Assembly (NCBI GenBank): GCA_015057625.1
Contig: SVDZ01000003.1
Span: forward strand, 124,001-188,000
Direction: 5' to 3'
Origin: Lachnospiraceae bacterium
GTDB lineage: Bacteria > Bacillota > Clostridia > Lachnospirales > Lachnospiraceae
DNA length: 64,000 bases
Below are positions 45,820 to 53,842 of the stretch, one piece after another (positions within the stretch are counted from its first letter, which is position 1; each line of letters opens with the position of its first letter). A program made the translations under genes and the position numbers. Below the pieces are notes generated by a model. The model did no database searches, was not told the DNA's origin, and saw only the letters and a program-made list of their open reading frames with translations.

Positions 45820-46470
45820 TTACTGTATTCCTAACATCTCCTTGATTTTATCAATTCTGTCGTAGAATTCTCCAAAGAAATCCTCTCCGTAAACTGTCTG
45901 GTAAAAAGTCTTCACTACCAGAATATTAAGCACTCTTACATTGTCCTCTGATAGTTCTGACAGATTTTCCTGAAGACTCACCATAAAATCATGCCAGCAT
46001 CTTATATATTTCTCATATCCGCTAATGTCCGGATATCCTATCCACTTTTTAACCTTTATTTTACCCTTATTATTCACAGGACATTCGTGTACCTGCAGGA
46101 AATATTTAAATCCATCTTCTATATAATATCTTCCTAACGGAAACATTCTGCAAATCCCCGGTCTGAACTGATGTACAACGCATCTTCCATCTTTAAGGAA
46201 ACTGCAGTTTCCACTCTTCATGCTGATATTGGGAAGGGTAATACCATCTACCACATTCATTTCAACAGCGTCCCCAAGCAGCTCTTCAAATTTCCTGCCT
46301 GTTCCCTTCATTAAATTAAATACATCATAAGGATCAAGTACAATGGACTCTCCCATTCCCGTACAACATTTGTGACAATCCTTACATCCCAAACAGTCTG
46401 CTTTTACCATATCATTGCTATCATATAGCCTTCCATCTGAAATATCTGATAAATCTACTTGTCTTTTCAT
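45820..46470 (-). CDS. YkgJ-family cysteine-cluster protein
   Basis: This 216-residue soluble protein has two Cys-rich motifs: CLGCKDCHKCCTGMGESIVLD (about residues 27-47) and CSFLKDGRCVVHQFRPGICRMFPLGR (about 89-114). The YkgJ/UPF0153 family is thought to bind Zn or Fe-S through these residues; its function is not established. Its ATG at 46470 is preceded by AGAGAGA. The upstream leader has a long hairpin at 46518-46560. Downstream it precedes pfkA. Confidence 0.9.
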   Translation of the reverse strand: MKRQVDLSDISDGRLYDSNDMVKADCLGCKDCHKCCTGMGESIVLDPYDVFNLMKGTGRKFEELLGDAVEMNVVDGITLPNISMKSGNCSFLKDGRCVVHQFRPGICRMFPLGRYYIEDGFKYFLQVHECPVNNKGKIKVKKWIGYPDISGYEKYIRCWHDFMVSLQENLSELSEDNVRVLNILVVKTFYQTVYGEDFFGEFYDRIDKIKEMLGIQ

Positions 46471-46517
46471 AAAATCAAATCTCTCTTTATTTTATCTTAC
46501 ATACATAAATCAGAGAA

Positions 46518-46560
46518 GAAAACGCAACAAAATATTTCATATTTGTGTTGCGTTTCTTCG
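46518..46560 (-). other. Long hairpin in the leader of the YkgJ-family gene
   Basis: On the minus strand GAAACGCAACA pairs with TGTTGCGTTTTC, and inner AAATAT/ATATTT arms extend the stem to about 17 bp with one bulge. TTCTTCTC follows, so it could be a weak terminator or attenuator 48 bases before the YkgJ start. A 14-codon frame (MSTKEVSIHFYLIS) with a weak site lies just before it. Confidence 0.45.
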
Positions 46561-46671
46561 TTAACTTATCAGGTAAAAATGAATACTCACCTCTTTCGTA
46601 CTCATTTTCCATCCAACAAGTTATATTTTAACTTATATTATTATAAAAGGAAAGTAATATCAAATCTGATA

Positions 46672-46807
46672 TAAATGAAAAGACCACTCTTTTGAGTGGT
46701 CTTACGATATATGATATAAATCATATACAAAGGAAAAATGAGAAAAAACGGAAAACTGAAATAGTATTTTTCAAATTTACATTTAAAAAATATATTCTTG
46801 TCTTGTA
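46672..46807 (-). ncRNA. Putative structured small RNA of about 135 nt
   Basis: A good promoter (TTGAAA-N17-TATATT) would start transcription near 46807, and a strong terminator stem (AAGACCACTC at 46679-46688 with its complement at 46693-46702, then TTTTCATTT on the minus strand) ends it. At the predicted 5' end is a hairpin TTGTCTT/AAGACAA with a two-base loop, and in the middle a TATATGAT/ATATCATATA palindrome. No frame of plausible length starts with a ribosome binding site. It lies between pckA and the YkgJ gene. It is read as a noncoding RNA because promoter, structure and terminator fit one short unit; there is no match to a known RNA family that I can name. Confidence 0.55.
46679..46702 (-). 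terminator. Terminator of the putative small RNA
   Basis: This is a perfect 10-bp stem with a four-base loop. On the minus strand it is followed by TTTTCATTT. Confidence 0.85.
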
Positions 46808-46812
46808 AGACA

Positions 46813-46841
46813 AATATACAATGGAACCGTTTACATTTCAA
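46813..46841 (-). promoter_or_regulatory. Promoter of the putative small RNA
   Basis: The minus strand has TTGAAA (46836-46841), a 17-bp spacer and TATATT (46813-46818), with no protein-coding gene close downstream. Confidence 0.6.
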
Positions 46842-46852
46842 CCAGTTCCCCC

Positions 46853-46881
46853 TCAAACGGTAATTTACCCCCTTGAACGGT
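46853..46881 (-). promoter_or_regulatory. Two direct repeats upstream of the small-RNA promoter
   Basis: On the minus strand ACCGTTCAAGGGGG and ACCGTTTGAGGGGG lie 20 bp apart, 11 bp before the -35 box. The ACCGTTNRA core differs by one base from the LytTR-type binding consensus, and paired sites about 21 bp apart are typical for such regulators. A third copy, inverted, lies within the promoter spacer. Confidence 0.5.
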
Positions 46882-46975
46882 ATTTGATTATTTGTATCAC
46901 TGAATCTTCCTAATTCTTATCCTTCAAATTCAGGGACGCTTTTGGCATTTTTACTGCTGTATATGCGTCAGTCGA

Positions 46976-47014
46976 AAAAAACGCCTGCAGTGCGATTGCA
47001 CTACAAGCGTTTTT
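46976..47014 (-). terminator. Terminator of pckA
   Basis: AAAACGC pairs with GCGTTTT and AGTGC with GCACT around a four-base loop; T residues follow on the minus strand. It begins 34 bases after the stop of pckA. Confidence 0.88.
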
Positions 47015-47047
47015 ATCTAAGACTAAATCTTTATTTATATATGTTAA

Positions 47048-48652
47048 TTATTTCTTAGGACCTGCAGCTACTAATGCTTTACCAGCTTCATTTCCTTCAT
47101 ACTTAGCAAAGTTCTTGATGAATCTTGATGCTAAATCTTCTGCCTTAGCTTCCCACTCTGAAGCATCTGCGTATGTATCACGTGGGTCAAGGATTGCAGG
47201 ATCAACTCCTGGAAGTTCTGTTGGAACTTCGAAATCAAACATAGGAATCTTCTTTGTTGGAGCATTGTTGATATCTCCGTTTAAGATAGCATCGATGATT
47301 CCACGAGTATCTTTGATTGAGATTCTCTTTCCTGTTCCATTCCATCCTGTGTTTACTAAGTAAGCCTTAGCTCCACTCTTCTCCATCTTCTTAACTAATT
47401 CTTCAGCGTATTTTGTTGGATGAAGCTCTAAGAATGCCTGTCCGAAACATGCTGAGAATGTAGGTGTTGGCTCTGTAATTCCTCTCTCTGTACCAGCAAG
47501 CTTAGCAGTAAATCCTGAAAGGAAGTAGTACTGTGTCTGCTCTGGTGTAAGGATAGATACTGGAGGTAATACTCCGAATGCATCTGCTGATAAGAAGATT
47601 ACATTCTTTGCAGCTGGTGCTGAAGATACAGGACGTACAATGTTTTCAATATGGTTGATTGGGTAAGATACACGTGTATTCTCTGTAACACTCTTATCAT
47701 CAAAATCGATCTTTCCGTTTTCATCAACTGTTACGTTCTCAAGAAGAGCATCTCTCTTGATTGCGTTGTAGATGTCTGGTTCAGACTCTTTATCAAGGTT
47801 GATAACCTTTGCGTAACATCCACCTTCGAAGTTGAATACACCGTTGTCATCCCAACCGTGCTCATCATCACCGATAAGGAGACGCTTTGGATCTGTAGAA
47901 AGTGTTGTCTTTCCTGTTCCTGAAAGACCGAAGAAGATAGCTGTGTTCTCACCATTCATATCTGTGTTTGCTGAACAGTGCATTGAAGCCATACCATCAA
48001 GTGGAAGGTAATAGTTCATCATTGAGAACATACCTTTCTTCATTTCTCCGCCGTACCATGTGTTGATAATAACCTGCTCACGGCTAGAAATGTTGAATGC
48101 TACACATGTCTCTGAGTTAAGACCTAACTCAGCGTAATTCTCTACTTTAGCCTTTGAAGCGTTGTATACAACGAAGTCTGGCTCAAAGTTTGCAAGTTCT
48201 TCTTCAGAAGGAACGATGAACATGTTCTTAATGAAGTGTGCCTGCCAAGCTACCTCTACGATGAAACGAACTGACATACGTGTATCAGCGTTAGCACCAC
48301 AGAAAGCATCTACTACGAAAAGTCTCTTGTTTGATAACTCTTTCTTTGCAATATCTTTAACGATTGCCCAAGTGTCTTCTGTCATTGGGTGATTGTCATT
48401 TTTATATTCATCAGATGTCCACCAAACTGTATCTTTAGAATTTTCATCCATAACGATGTATTTATCTTTAGGTGAACGTCCTGTGTAAATACCTGTCATA
48501 ACGTTTACAGCACCAAGTTCTGTAACCTGTCCTTTTTCATATCCTTCGAGTTCAGGTTTTGTTTCTTCCTCAAATAAAAGATCATAAGAAGGATTGTGAA
48601 TAATTTCTGTAACGCCAGTGATTCCATACTTTGTTAAATCAAGATTTGCCAT
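47048..48652 (-). CDS. pckA: Phosphoenolpyruvate carboxykinase (ATP)
   Basis: This 534-residue enzyme interconverts oxaloacetate and phosphoenolpyruvate with ATP/ADP. In rumen and gut anaerobes it often runs toward oxaloacetate. Landmarks are the substrate loop [11 protein letters not shown], the PCK signature HCSANTD, the kinase-type loop [16 protein letters not shown], the metal-binding Asp in LIGDDEHGW, and [11 protein letters not shown]. Its length is normal. The start ATG has AAGAGG. Its 5' leader is about 125 nt, with a hairpin at its very start and an additional GGAGG site not followed by a start codon. It has its own promoter and terminator. Confidence 0.97.
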   Translation of the reverse strand: MANLDLTKYGITGVTEIIHNPSYDLLFEEETKPELEGYEKGQVTELGAVNVMTGIYTGRSPKDKYIVMDENSKDTVWWTSDEYKNDNHPMTEDTWAIVKDIAKKELSNKRLFVVDAFCGANADTRMSVRFIVEVAWQAHFIKNMFIVPSEEELANFEPDFVVYNASKAKVENYAELGLNSETCVAFNISSREQVIINTWYGGEMKKGMFSMMNYYLPLDGMASMHCSANTDMNGENTAIFFGLSGTGKTTLSTDPKRLLIGDDEHGWDDNGVFNFEGGCYAKVINLDKESEPDIYNAIKRDALLENVTVDENGKIDFDDKSVTENTRVSYPINHIENIVRPVSSAPAAKNVIFLSADAFGVLPPVSILTPEQTQYYFLSGFTAKLAGTERGITEPTPTFSACFGQAFLELHPTKYAEELVKKMEKSGAKAYLVNTGWNGTGKRISIKDTRGIIDAILNGDINNAPTKKIPMFDFEVPTELPGVDPAILDPRDTYADASEWEAKAEDLASRFIKNFAKYEGNEAGKALVAAGPKK

Positions 48653-48756
48653 TTTAATTACCTCTTTTCTTAATTTTTATGTATTTATATCCTCCTACAA
48701 GAATAACAACTCACCTCTGAGTCTATTCATATTGGGGTAGGAATAGTACAAATTTT

Positions 48757-48776
48757 ATGGCCGTAAAAAACGCCAT
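48757..48776 (-). other. Hairpin at the 5' end of the pckA leader
   Basis: ATGGC and GCCAT arms lie immediately after the predicted transcription start. Such 5' hairpins often protect mRNA from decay; that role is inferred. Confidence 0.45.
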
Positions 48777-48783
48777 CTCGTTT

Positions 48784-48812
48784 AGTATACCTAATTAATT
48801 TCAATCAAGCAA
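48784..48812 (-). promoter_or_regulatory. Promoter of pckA
   Basis: The minus strand has TTGCTT (48807-48812), a 17-bp spacer and TATACT (48784-48789). Confidence 0.65.
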
Positions 48813-48947
48813 TATACATATTGTTAATTTTGTTAGTTTTTTAACAAATTTGATGATTTTTTATTTTATTTTGTTATTTTTTCATATAAATAATTTAGAT
48901 TAAAAATCATTTTTTGCGAGTTTTGAGAAAATCTTTTCATTATTCTC

Positions 48948-50249
48948 CTATTTATTTTTCTTAACTGTATTCAAATTTACCCACAAATTCTGTTTGAGAG
49001 AATAGTCTCTCACAAGACCTCTTCCGTTTTTTTCTGCTACAATGGTGAGCTTAGTTCCCTTTTTATACCACGGATAGGTTCTCTTTGATGTAGTGGCTGA
49101 TTTGTAAAACTTGGTATTACTCTTTACTGTAACATCATAATTCTTTTTTATTGAATACTGTACATCCGGAAGTATCAATGCATGTGTGAATTGACTAAAT
49201 GTGAGAGCCCTCATTCTACAGCCATAAGCTGATCCGTCTTCTGCCACATAATATGGAACATTTCCAATCCAACCCACAAAAACACCTATGTGTCCTTCCT
49301 GCCAAACAGCAGTCCCAATCGGGATTCTCTTAAGCTTTGCAATATTTAATCTTCCGCTTTTCTTTCGGATTTTCCATTTTTTAACTGCCTGCTCTTTATA
49401 ATGAATCGAGCCTCTCTCATCCTCAATGTACGCCGAAATAAGTCCTGAACAATCCGTAGGAGTTTTGCCGACACATCTGTATTTATCACTTAGCCAAACA
49501 GCAGCACCCCATCTTTTTCTGAGTTTTTTGAACTGTTTCTTAGTACATACGCTATCCCACTCATAAGGTTGCTTATATCCATATAAGTAAGGAGTCCCTA
49601 TCTTTTTTTTCACATATTTAATGAGGGAAAGGGCTTTTTTAATCAGTTTCACACGAACTCCCTCAGTCCAATCTCCTGCAGTTTCATTAATACAGGCTCT
49701 GGCTCTTACATACAAAACACCTTTGTTTTTAAATTTCTTTGATGAGAGTGTAACGTTGATTACCTGACTGTCTTTTACAGCAATCTTCTTACTGTAAATC
49801 ACATCTGCAAATCCCGGATCTGTTGCTATCTCCACATCATAAGAAGTCGCATCCGCAACTTTTGTAAGTTTAATCTTAACCTTTTTTGAAGTACGCTTTC
49901 TTTCGACTGTGTCAACGGATGTATCTCCCACAATCACCGTAGTAGTCTCTTCGGTAGTAATTTCCTCCGATGTAATTTCTTCGGATGTAAGCTCTTCCGA
50001 TGTAAGTTCTTCCGATGTGATTTCTTCGGATGTAAGCTCTTCCGATGTAAGCTCTTCCGATGTAAGTTCTTCCGATGTAAGCTCTTCCGATGTGATTTCT
50101 TCGGATGTAATTTCCTCCGATGTGCTTTTCTCTTTTGCTTCAAACACATCTCCGTAAACCAAATTTTTTCCGCTATTTACTGTTGCTTGATTGTAAGGTA
50201 AAAGTAAACTTGCCACCATCAGTAAACATATTATTTTTCTATTCTTCAT
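48948..50249 (-). CDS. Secreted NlpC/P60-like cell-wall hydrolase
   Basis: The start is best placed at the ATG at 50249 (MKNRKIICLLMVASLLLPYN), seven bases after AGGAG; alternatives at 50252 and 50267 fit less well. The 433-residue product has a signal peptide (1-24) and a linker of about thirteen TSEE-L/I five-residue repeats (about 42-105). A fibronectin-III-like beta domain follows (about 115-205). The NlpC/P60-like domain (about 210-365) has Cys in PTDCSGLISAYI and His in EGHIGVFVG. A C-terminal SH3-like region (about 365-433) closes it. It likely cuts peptides in peptidoglycan. The gene overlaps the end of the alarmone synthetase gene by 11 bases. Confidence 0.85.
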   Translation of the reverse strand: MKNRKIICLLMVASLLLPYNQATVNSGKNLVYGDVFEAKEKSTSEEITSEEITSEELTSEELTSEELTSEELTSEEITSEELTSEELTSEEITSEEITTEETTTVIVGDTSVDTVERKRTSKKVKIKLTKVADATSYDVEIATDPGFADVIYSKKIAVKDSQVINVTLSSKKFKNKGVLYVRARACINETAGDWTEGVRVKLIKKALSLIKYVKKKIGTPYLYGYKQPYEWDSVCTKKQFKKLRKRWGAAVWLSDKYRCVGKTPTDCSGLISAYIEDERGSIHYKEQAVKKWKIRKKSGRLNIAKLKRIPIGTAVWQEGHIGVFVGWIGNVPYYVAEDGSAYGCRMRALTFSQFTHALILPDVQYSIKKNYDVTVKSNTKFYKSATTSKRTYPWYKKGTKLTIVAEKNGRGLVRDYSLKQNLWVNLNTVKKNK

Positions 50250-51090
50250 CATCAATCTCCTGATCATCCAAACTGTCTATAGTATCTAATAATTCTTTTG
50301 CAAATTTGCCGTTGAAGGTTCCATTGAACGGACCGTTAAATGGTCCATTAAACGGAAATCCTAAATTTCTTTTCGACGCATTAACTTTTTCCTGATATTC
50401 AGGTGTATTCATTCTTGCTTTAATATCTGACATCCTATTGTCAATGGCCGTAATTTCATCTGCAATTTCTTTAAGTTCAACCGCAAGTTTCTCCAGTTCA
50501 TCTGCAGGAATATTTTTCTTATATCTAAGTTTGTGTTCCTGACTTGCCCAAAAATCCATAGCCAGACTTCTAATCTGAACCTCAACCTTCATTGCTTTCT
50601 TTTCATGCTCCAAGAAAATAGGAACTTCCACTATTAAATGAAGACTTCTATATCCACTTTCTTTCGGATTCTTAATATAATCCTTCATCTCTATAAGCTT
50701 AATATCGTCCTGTTGCAAAAAACAGTCAGCCAAAAGATAAATATCTTCCGGAAAAGAACATACCACTCTGATTCCGGCAATATCTTTAATCTCCTTCTCC
50801 ACCGCATCAAGGGATAAAGGAATATTTTTTCTTCTAACTTTTTTAATGATGCCTTCCATAGACTTAATTCTACTCTTAATAGACTCAATAGGATTTCTGT
50901 CATACTGGAGTGAAAACTGTTCATCTAACACCTTGAACTTAGTTTCAACTTCCATGATGGCACATCTGTAATAAGCCATTAGAGACTCAAGGGGCATCAT
51001 ATTCTCACTTATCTGATCTATAACTTCATCAGAAAACAAATTTTCTCTGATATAATTTTCCATTTGCTCTTGTGTAAATCCTACCTGCAT
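50239..51090 (-). CDS. Small alarmone synthetase of the RelA/SpoT family
   Basis: This 283-residue protein has a single synthetase domain (about residues 50-220): RIKSMEGIIKKVRRK, DIAGIRVVCSF with conserved RV, KESGYRSLHLIVEVP (substrate-binding Tyr), and KVEVQIRSLAMDFWASQEHKLRYK. It lacks HD hydrolase and ACT domains, so it resembles RelP/RelQ-type enzymes that make (p)ppGpp. A short FNGPFNGTFNG repeat lies at about 245-258. The gene is translationally coupled to the downstream NlpC/P60 gene. Its 5' side is a 760-bp noncoding region with repeats. No activity was tested. Confidence 0.93.
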   Translation of the reverse strand: MQVGFTQEQMENYIRENLFSDEVIDQISENMMPLESLMAYYRCAIMEVETKFKVLDEQFSLQYDRNPIESIKSRIKSMEGIIKKVRRKNIPLSLDAVEKEIKDIAGIRVVCSFPEDIYLLADCFLQQDDIKLIEMKDYIKNPKESGYRSLHLIVEVPIFLEHEKKAMKVEVQIRSLAMDFWASQEHKLRYKKNIPADELEKLAVELKEIADEITAIDNRMSDIKARMNTPEYQEKVNASKRNLGFPFNGPFNGPFNGTFNGKFAKELLDTIDSLDDQEIDDEE

Positions 51091-51185
51091 AGTTTCTCCT
51101 CCTAATACTCTTCAAAACATTCTATTTCAAAAAAGTGTCGATAGTGTGAGCGGTTAGTTACTAATCGCGAAAGCCGCCGGAGGCT

Positions 51186-51280
51186 TATAACTGAGAAGGA
51201 GATTGGACCCCTACTCAGTAAATTTTCTTATCCCCACCTTCACTTTGTATAGAGGAGGGGGACATCTACTTCTTAATTAT
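51186..51280. repeat. Dispersed palindromic repeat element, copy 3
   Basis: This is the 95-bp core with the same terminal inverted repeats and CCCC/GGGG arms as copies 1 and 2, and the GCCGCCGGAGGCTTATAAC left border. It lies upstream of the alarmone synthetase gene. The flanking bases TCGATA and TTATCGA on the two sides are complementary. Confidence 0.85.
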
Positions 51281-51329
51281 CGACGCTCATCATTTGCTAT
51301 TTTACCTTTCATTTAAGAATTTTCTTAGA

Positions 51330-51755
51330 TTTGATGGTAAGGGAAGTTTGTTAATTATTTATCAGTTACCATCTAAATAATCATTATGTCCATATGGAAG
51401 GTAATTCAAGTTTGTCGATTTTTTGTCAATTACCTTCTAAACAAACAATTCTTTAATTTGGATGGTAATTGTCATGTTGAGCTTTTGTTTCCATTTACCT
51501 TCTAAACAAACTAACTCCTAATTTGGATGGTAATTTCCAGATTAGGCCACTTGAGCCACATACCATCCAAACAAGCTATTACCTCATTTAGAAGGTAATT
51601 TCCGGATTAGGTCGCTTGAGCCACATACCATCCAAACAGGCTATTACCTCATTTAGAAGGTAATTTCCGGATTAAGTTTCTTTTGCCACATACCATCCAA
51701 ACAAGCTATCCCATCGTTTAGATGGTAATCGACGGATTGTTTTACAGTTAAACAC
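51330..51755. repeat. Array of six to seven palindromic repeats of about 65 bp
   Basis: Units start near 51330, 51392, 51456, 51520, 51585, 51650 and 51715. Each has a left arm of TTTRGAWGGTAA type and a right arm of TACCWTCYAAACAA type, so that each can form a hairpin; the fourth pairs perfectly over 11 bp. Units 4-6 also share loop sequence, while units 1-3 have diverged. There is no long frame. The array fills the space between the dispersed repeat (copy 3) and the aspS terminator. Confidence 0.85.
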
Positions 51756-51811
51756 GGCCACGGCTGCATATTTTCCATAACCCTCATACCAAATCAACAC
51801 TTTATGAAACA

Positions 51812-51840
51812 CAACAAGCCGGTTTAAAAACCGGCTGTTG
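51812..51840 (-). terminator. Terminator of aspS
   Basis: AGCCGGTTT pairs with AAACCGGCT over a short A-rich loop, with CAACA/TGTTG extending the stem. It lies 12 bases after the stop of aspS. Confidence 0.88.
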
Positions 51841-51851
51841 AATCAATGTTT

Positions 51852-53642
51852 CTATTCTGTTTTTGAATCGTCTTCATTTTTTTCTTCTTTTTCAGGAATA
51901 TCAATCTTGATATGAACATCTCTCAACTGTTTTTCTTCTACAGTTGCAGGTGCATCCATCATTACATCCTGTGCATTTTTGTTCATTGGGAAGGCAATGA
52001 TTTCTCTGATGCTTTCTTCTCCTGCAATAAGCATTATCATACGGTCTACACCCGGAGCAATTCCTGCGTGTGGTGGCGCACCATAAGTAAATGCATTGTA
52101 CATAGCAGGGAATTTTGCCTTAACATCTTCCTCTCCAAGTCCTACGATTTCAAATGCCTTAACCATAACCTCAGGCTCATGATTTCTAACAGCTCCTGAA
52201 GATAACTCAACACCGTTACATACAAGGTCGTACTGGTAAGCAAGGATATCAAGTGGGTCCATTGTCTCAAGTGCTTCTCTACCACCCTGTGGCATAGAGA
52301 ATGGATTATGACAGAATTCAAGTTCTCCTGACTCTTCGCCGATTTCATACATTGGGAAATCAACAATCCAGCAGAATTCGTAGCATTCTTTGTTCATGTA
52401 TCCTTCGAAAGAATTTGCAAGTGTCTTTCTGATAACACCGGCTGTCTTCTGTGCTCTTCTTAAATCTCCTGTTGAGAGTGCAACGAAGTCACCGTTCTTA
52501 AGACCAAGCGCTTCGATAACTGCTTCCTTTTTGTCCTGAACAAACTTAGCAATACCACCAACGATTTCGCCATTTTCATCTAATCTGAACCAGAATGTCT
52601 TCTCACCGCTGACTACCTCAACATCTGCGCACATCTTGTCAATCTGTTTTCTTGTTCCTGTAAAGTTGTTTGCAACTATTGCTTTTACAACATTTCCTTC
52701 AAATGGTCCAAATCCGCAATCAGCAAGTACGTCTGTTGCATCCTGAACTAAAAGGCTTATTCTAAGGTCAGGCTTGTCTGAACCATATTTTTCCATCGCC
52801 TCTAAATATGGAATTCTCTTGAATGGAGGTTTTGATGCCTCATTGTAAATTCCGTATTTAGCAAAAATAGGTGGCAATACATCTTCTAATATTTCAAATA
52901 CGTCATCCTGACTTGCGAATGCCATCTCCATATCTAACTGATAGAATTCTCCGGGAGAACGGTCAGCTCTTGCATCCTCATCTCTGAAACAAGGTGCAAT
53001 CTGGAAATAACGGTCAAAACCTGATGCCATAAGTAACTGTTTAAACTGCTGTGGAGCCTGTGGCAATGCATAGAATTTGCCCGGATGATTTCTTGCAGGT
53101 ACAAGATAATCTCTAGCTCCCTCAGGAGATGAACATGTAAGAATTGGAGTAGTAATCTCCAAAAAGTCATGGGCATTCATTGCCGCACGAAGTTCTGCAA
53201 CAATCTTACTTCTGAGTACAATCTTATCTTTAACCTCTGGATTTCTGAGATCAAGGTATCTGTATTTTAATCTTGCGTTTTCGTCTGCTTCTCTTGAACG
53301 GTTGATAAGGAATGGTAATTCATTGTGCTGACAATTTCCAAGAACTGTTACCTTTGTAGGTACAACCTCGATTTCACCTGTGGCAATCTTATCATTCTTT
53401 GAACTACGTTCTCTTACTGTTCCGATTACTTCTATGGTAGATTCATAATTAAGTGCAGATAACTGCTCCATGATTTCTTCTGTCTCAGCAACAATCTGAG
53501 TAGTTCCATAAAAATCTCTTAAAATTAAGAATCCTAAATTCTTACTTACTTTACGAAGATTCTCAAACCATCCAACAAGTTTAACTTCTTCGCCGACATT
53601 TTCCAGTCTGAGCTGGTTACAATTATGTGTACGTCCCTGCAT
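51852..53642 (-). CDS. aspS: Aspartate-tRNA ligase
   Basis: The start is placed at the ATG at 53642 (MQGRTHNCNQL), eight bases after AAAGGA; the longer frame starts with TTG. The 596-residue class II synthetase charges tRNA-Asp. Landmarks are the OB-fold (VGWFENLRKVSKNLGFLILRD), motif 2 with FRDEDARADRSPGEFYQLD, the bacterial GAD insert (about residues 300-400), and motif 3 GIAPGVDRMIMLIAG. Its length is usual for the bacterial type. The promoter gives a leader of only about 60 nt, too short for a T-box. Confidence 0.97.
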   Translation of the reverse strand: MQGRTHNCNQLRLENVGEEVKLVGWFENLRKVSKNLGFLILRDFYGTTQIVAETEEIMEQLSALNYESTIEVIGTVRERSSKNDKIATGEIEVVPTKVTVLGNCQHNELPFLINRSREADENARLKYRYLDLRNPEVKDKIVLRSKIVAELRAAMNAHDFLEITTPILTCSSPEGARDYLVPARNHPGKFYALPQAPQQFKQLLMASGFDRYFQIAPCFRDEDARADRSPGEFYQLDMEMAFASQDDVFEILEDVLPPIFAKYGIYNEASKPPFKRIPYLEAMEKYGSDKPDLRISLLVQDATDVLADCGFGPFEGNVVKAIVANNFTGTRKQIDKMCADVEVVSGEKTFWFRLDENGEIVGGIAKFVQDKKEAVIEALGLKNGDFVALSTGDLRRAQKTAGVIRKTLANSFEGYMNKECYEFCWIVDFPMYEIGEESGELEFCHNPFSMPQGGREALETMDPLDILAYQYDLVCNGVELSSGAVRNHEPEVMVKAFEIVGLGEEDVKAKFPAMYNAFTYGAPPHAGIAPGVDRMIMLIAGEESIREIIAFPMNKNAQDVMMDAPATVEEKQLRDVHIKIDIPEKEEKNEDDSKTE

Positions 53643-53707
53643 ATCAAAATCCTTTCTATCGGGCAAAAGCCCTTTAAAAAAATAGTAAAAAACACTAAAC
53701 AGTGTTA

Positions 53708-53736
53708 ATTATATATTAATTTTCTTAATTCTACAA
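53708..53736 (-). promoter_or_regulatory. Promoter of aspS
   Basis: The minus strand has TTGTAG (53731-53736), a 17-bp spacer and a consensus TATAAT (53708-53713). Confidence 0.75.
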
Positions 53737-53757
53737 GAAGAATAACTGTAAAAAGTA

Positions 53758-53795
53758 AAAGGCAAGGCACCTAGTTACCAAATGCCCTACCCTTT
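53758..53795 (-). terminator. Terminator of the TrpB-like gene
   Basis: A 12-bp stem including G-U pairs (AAGGG...GGGCA with TGCC...CCTT) is followed on the minus strand by TTTACTTTTTAC. It lies 48 bases after the stop. Confidence 0.7.
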
Positions 53796-53842
53796 ATTCT
53801 TTATTTATTCTTTATTTGTTCTTTATTTTATTCTTTATAAGA

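Noticed and set aside
46641..46856. 71-residue minus-strand frame
   Set aside because: It covers the promoter and terminator hairpins of the putative RNA, has no ribosome binding site and an implausible composition.
51330..51755. CRISPR array upstream of the alarmone synthetase gene
   Set aside because: Loops are related between units rather than unique, and repeat arms are not constant.
53643..53757. T-box leader before aspS
   Set aside because: The leader from the TATAAT box is only about 60 nt and has no T-box sequence.
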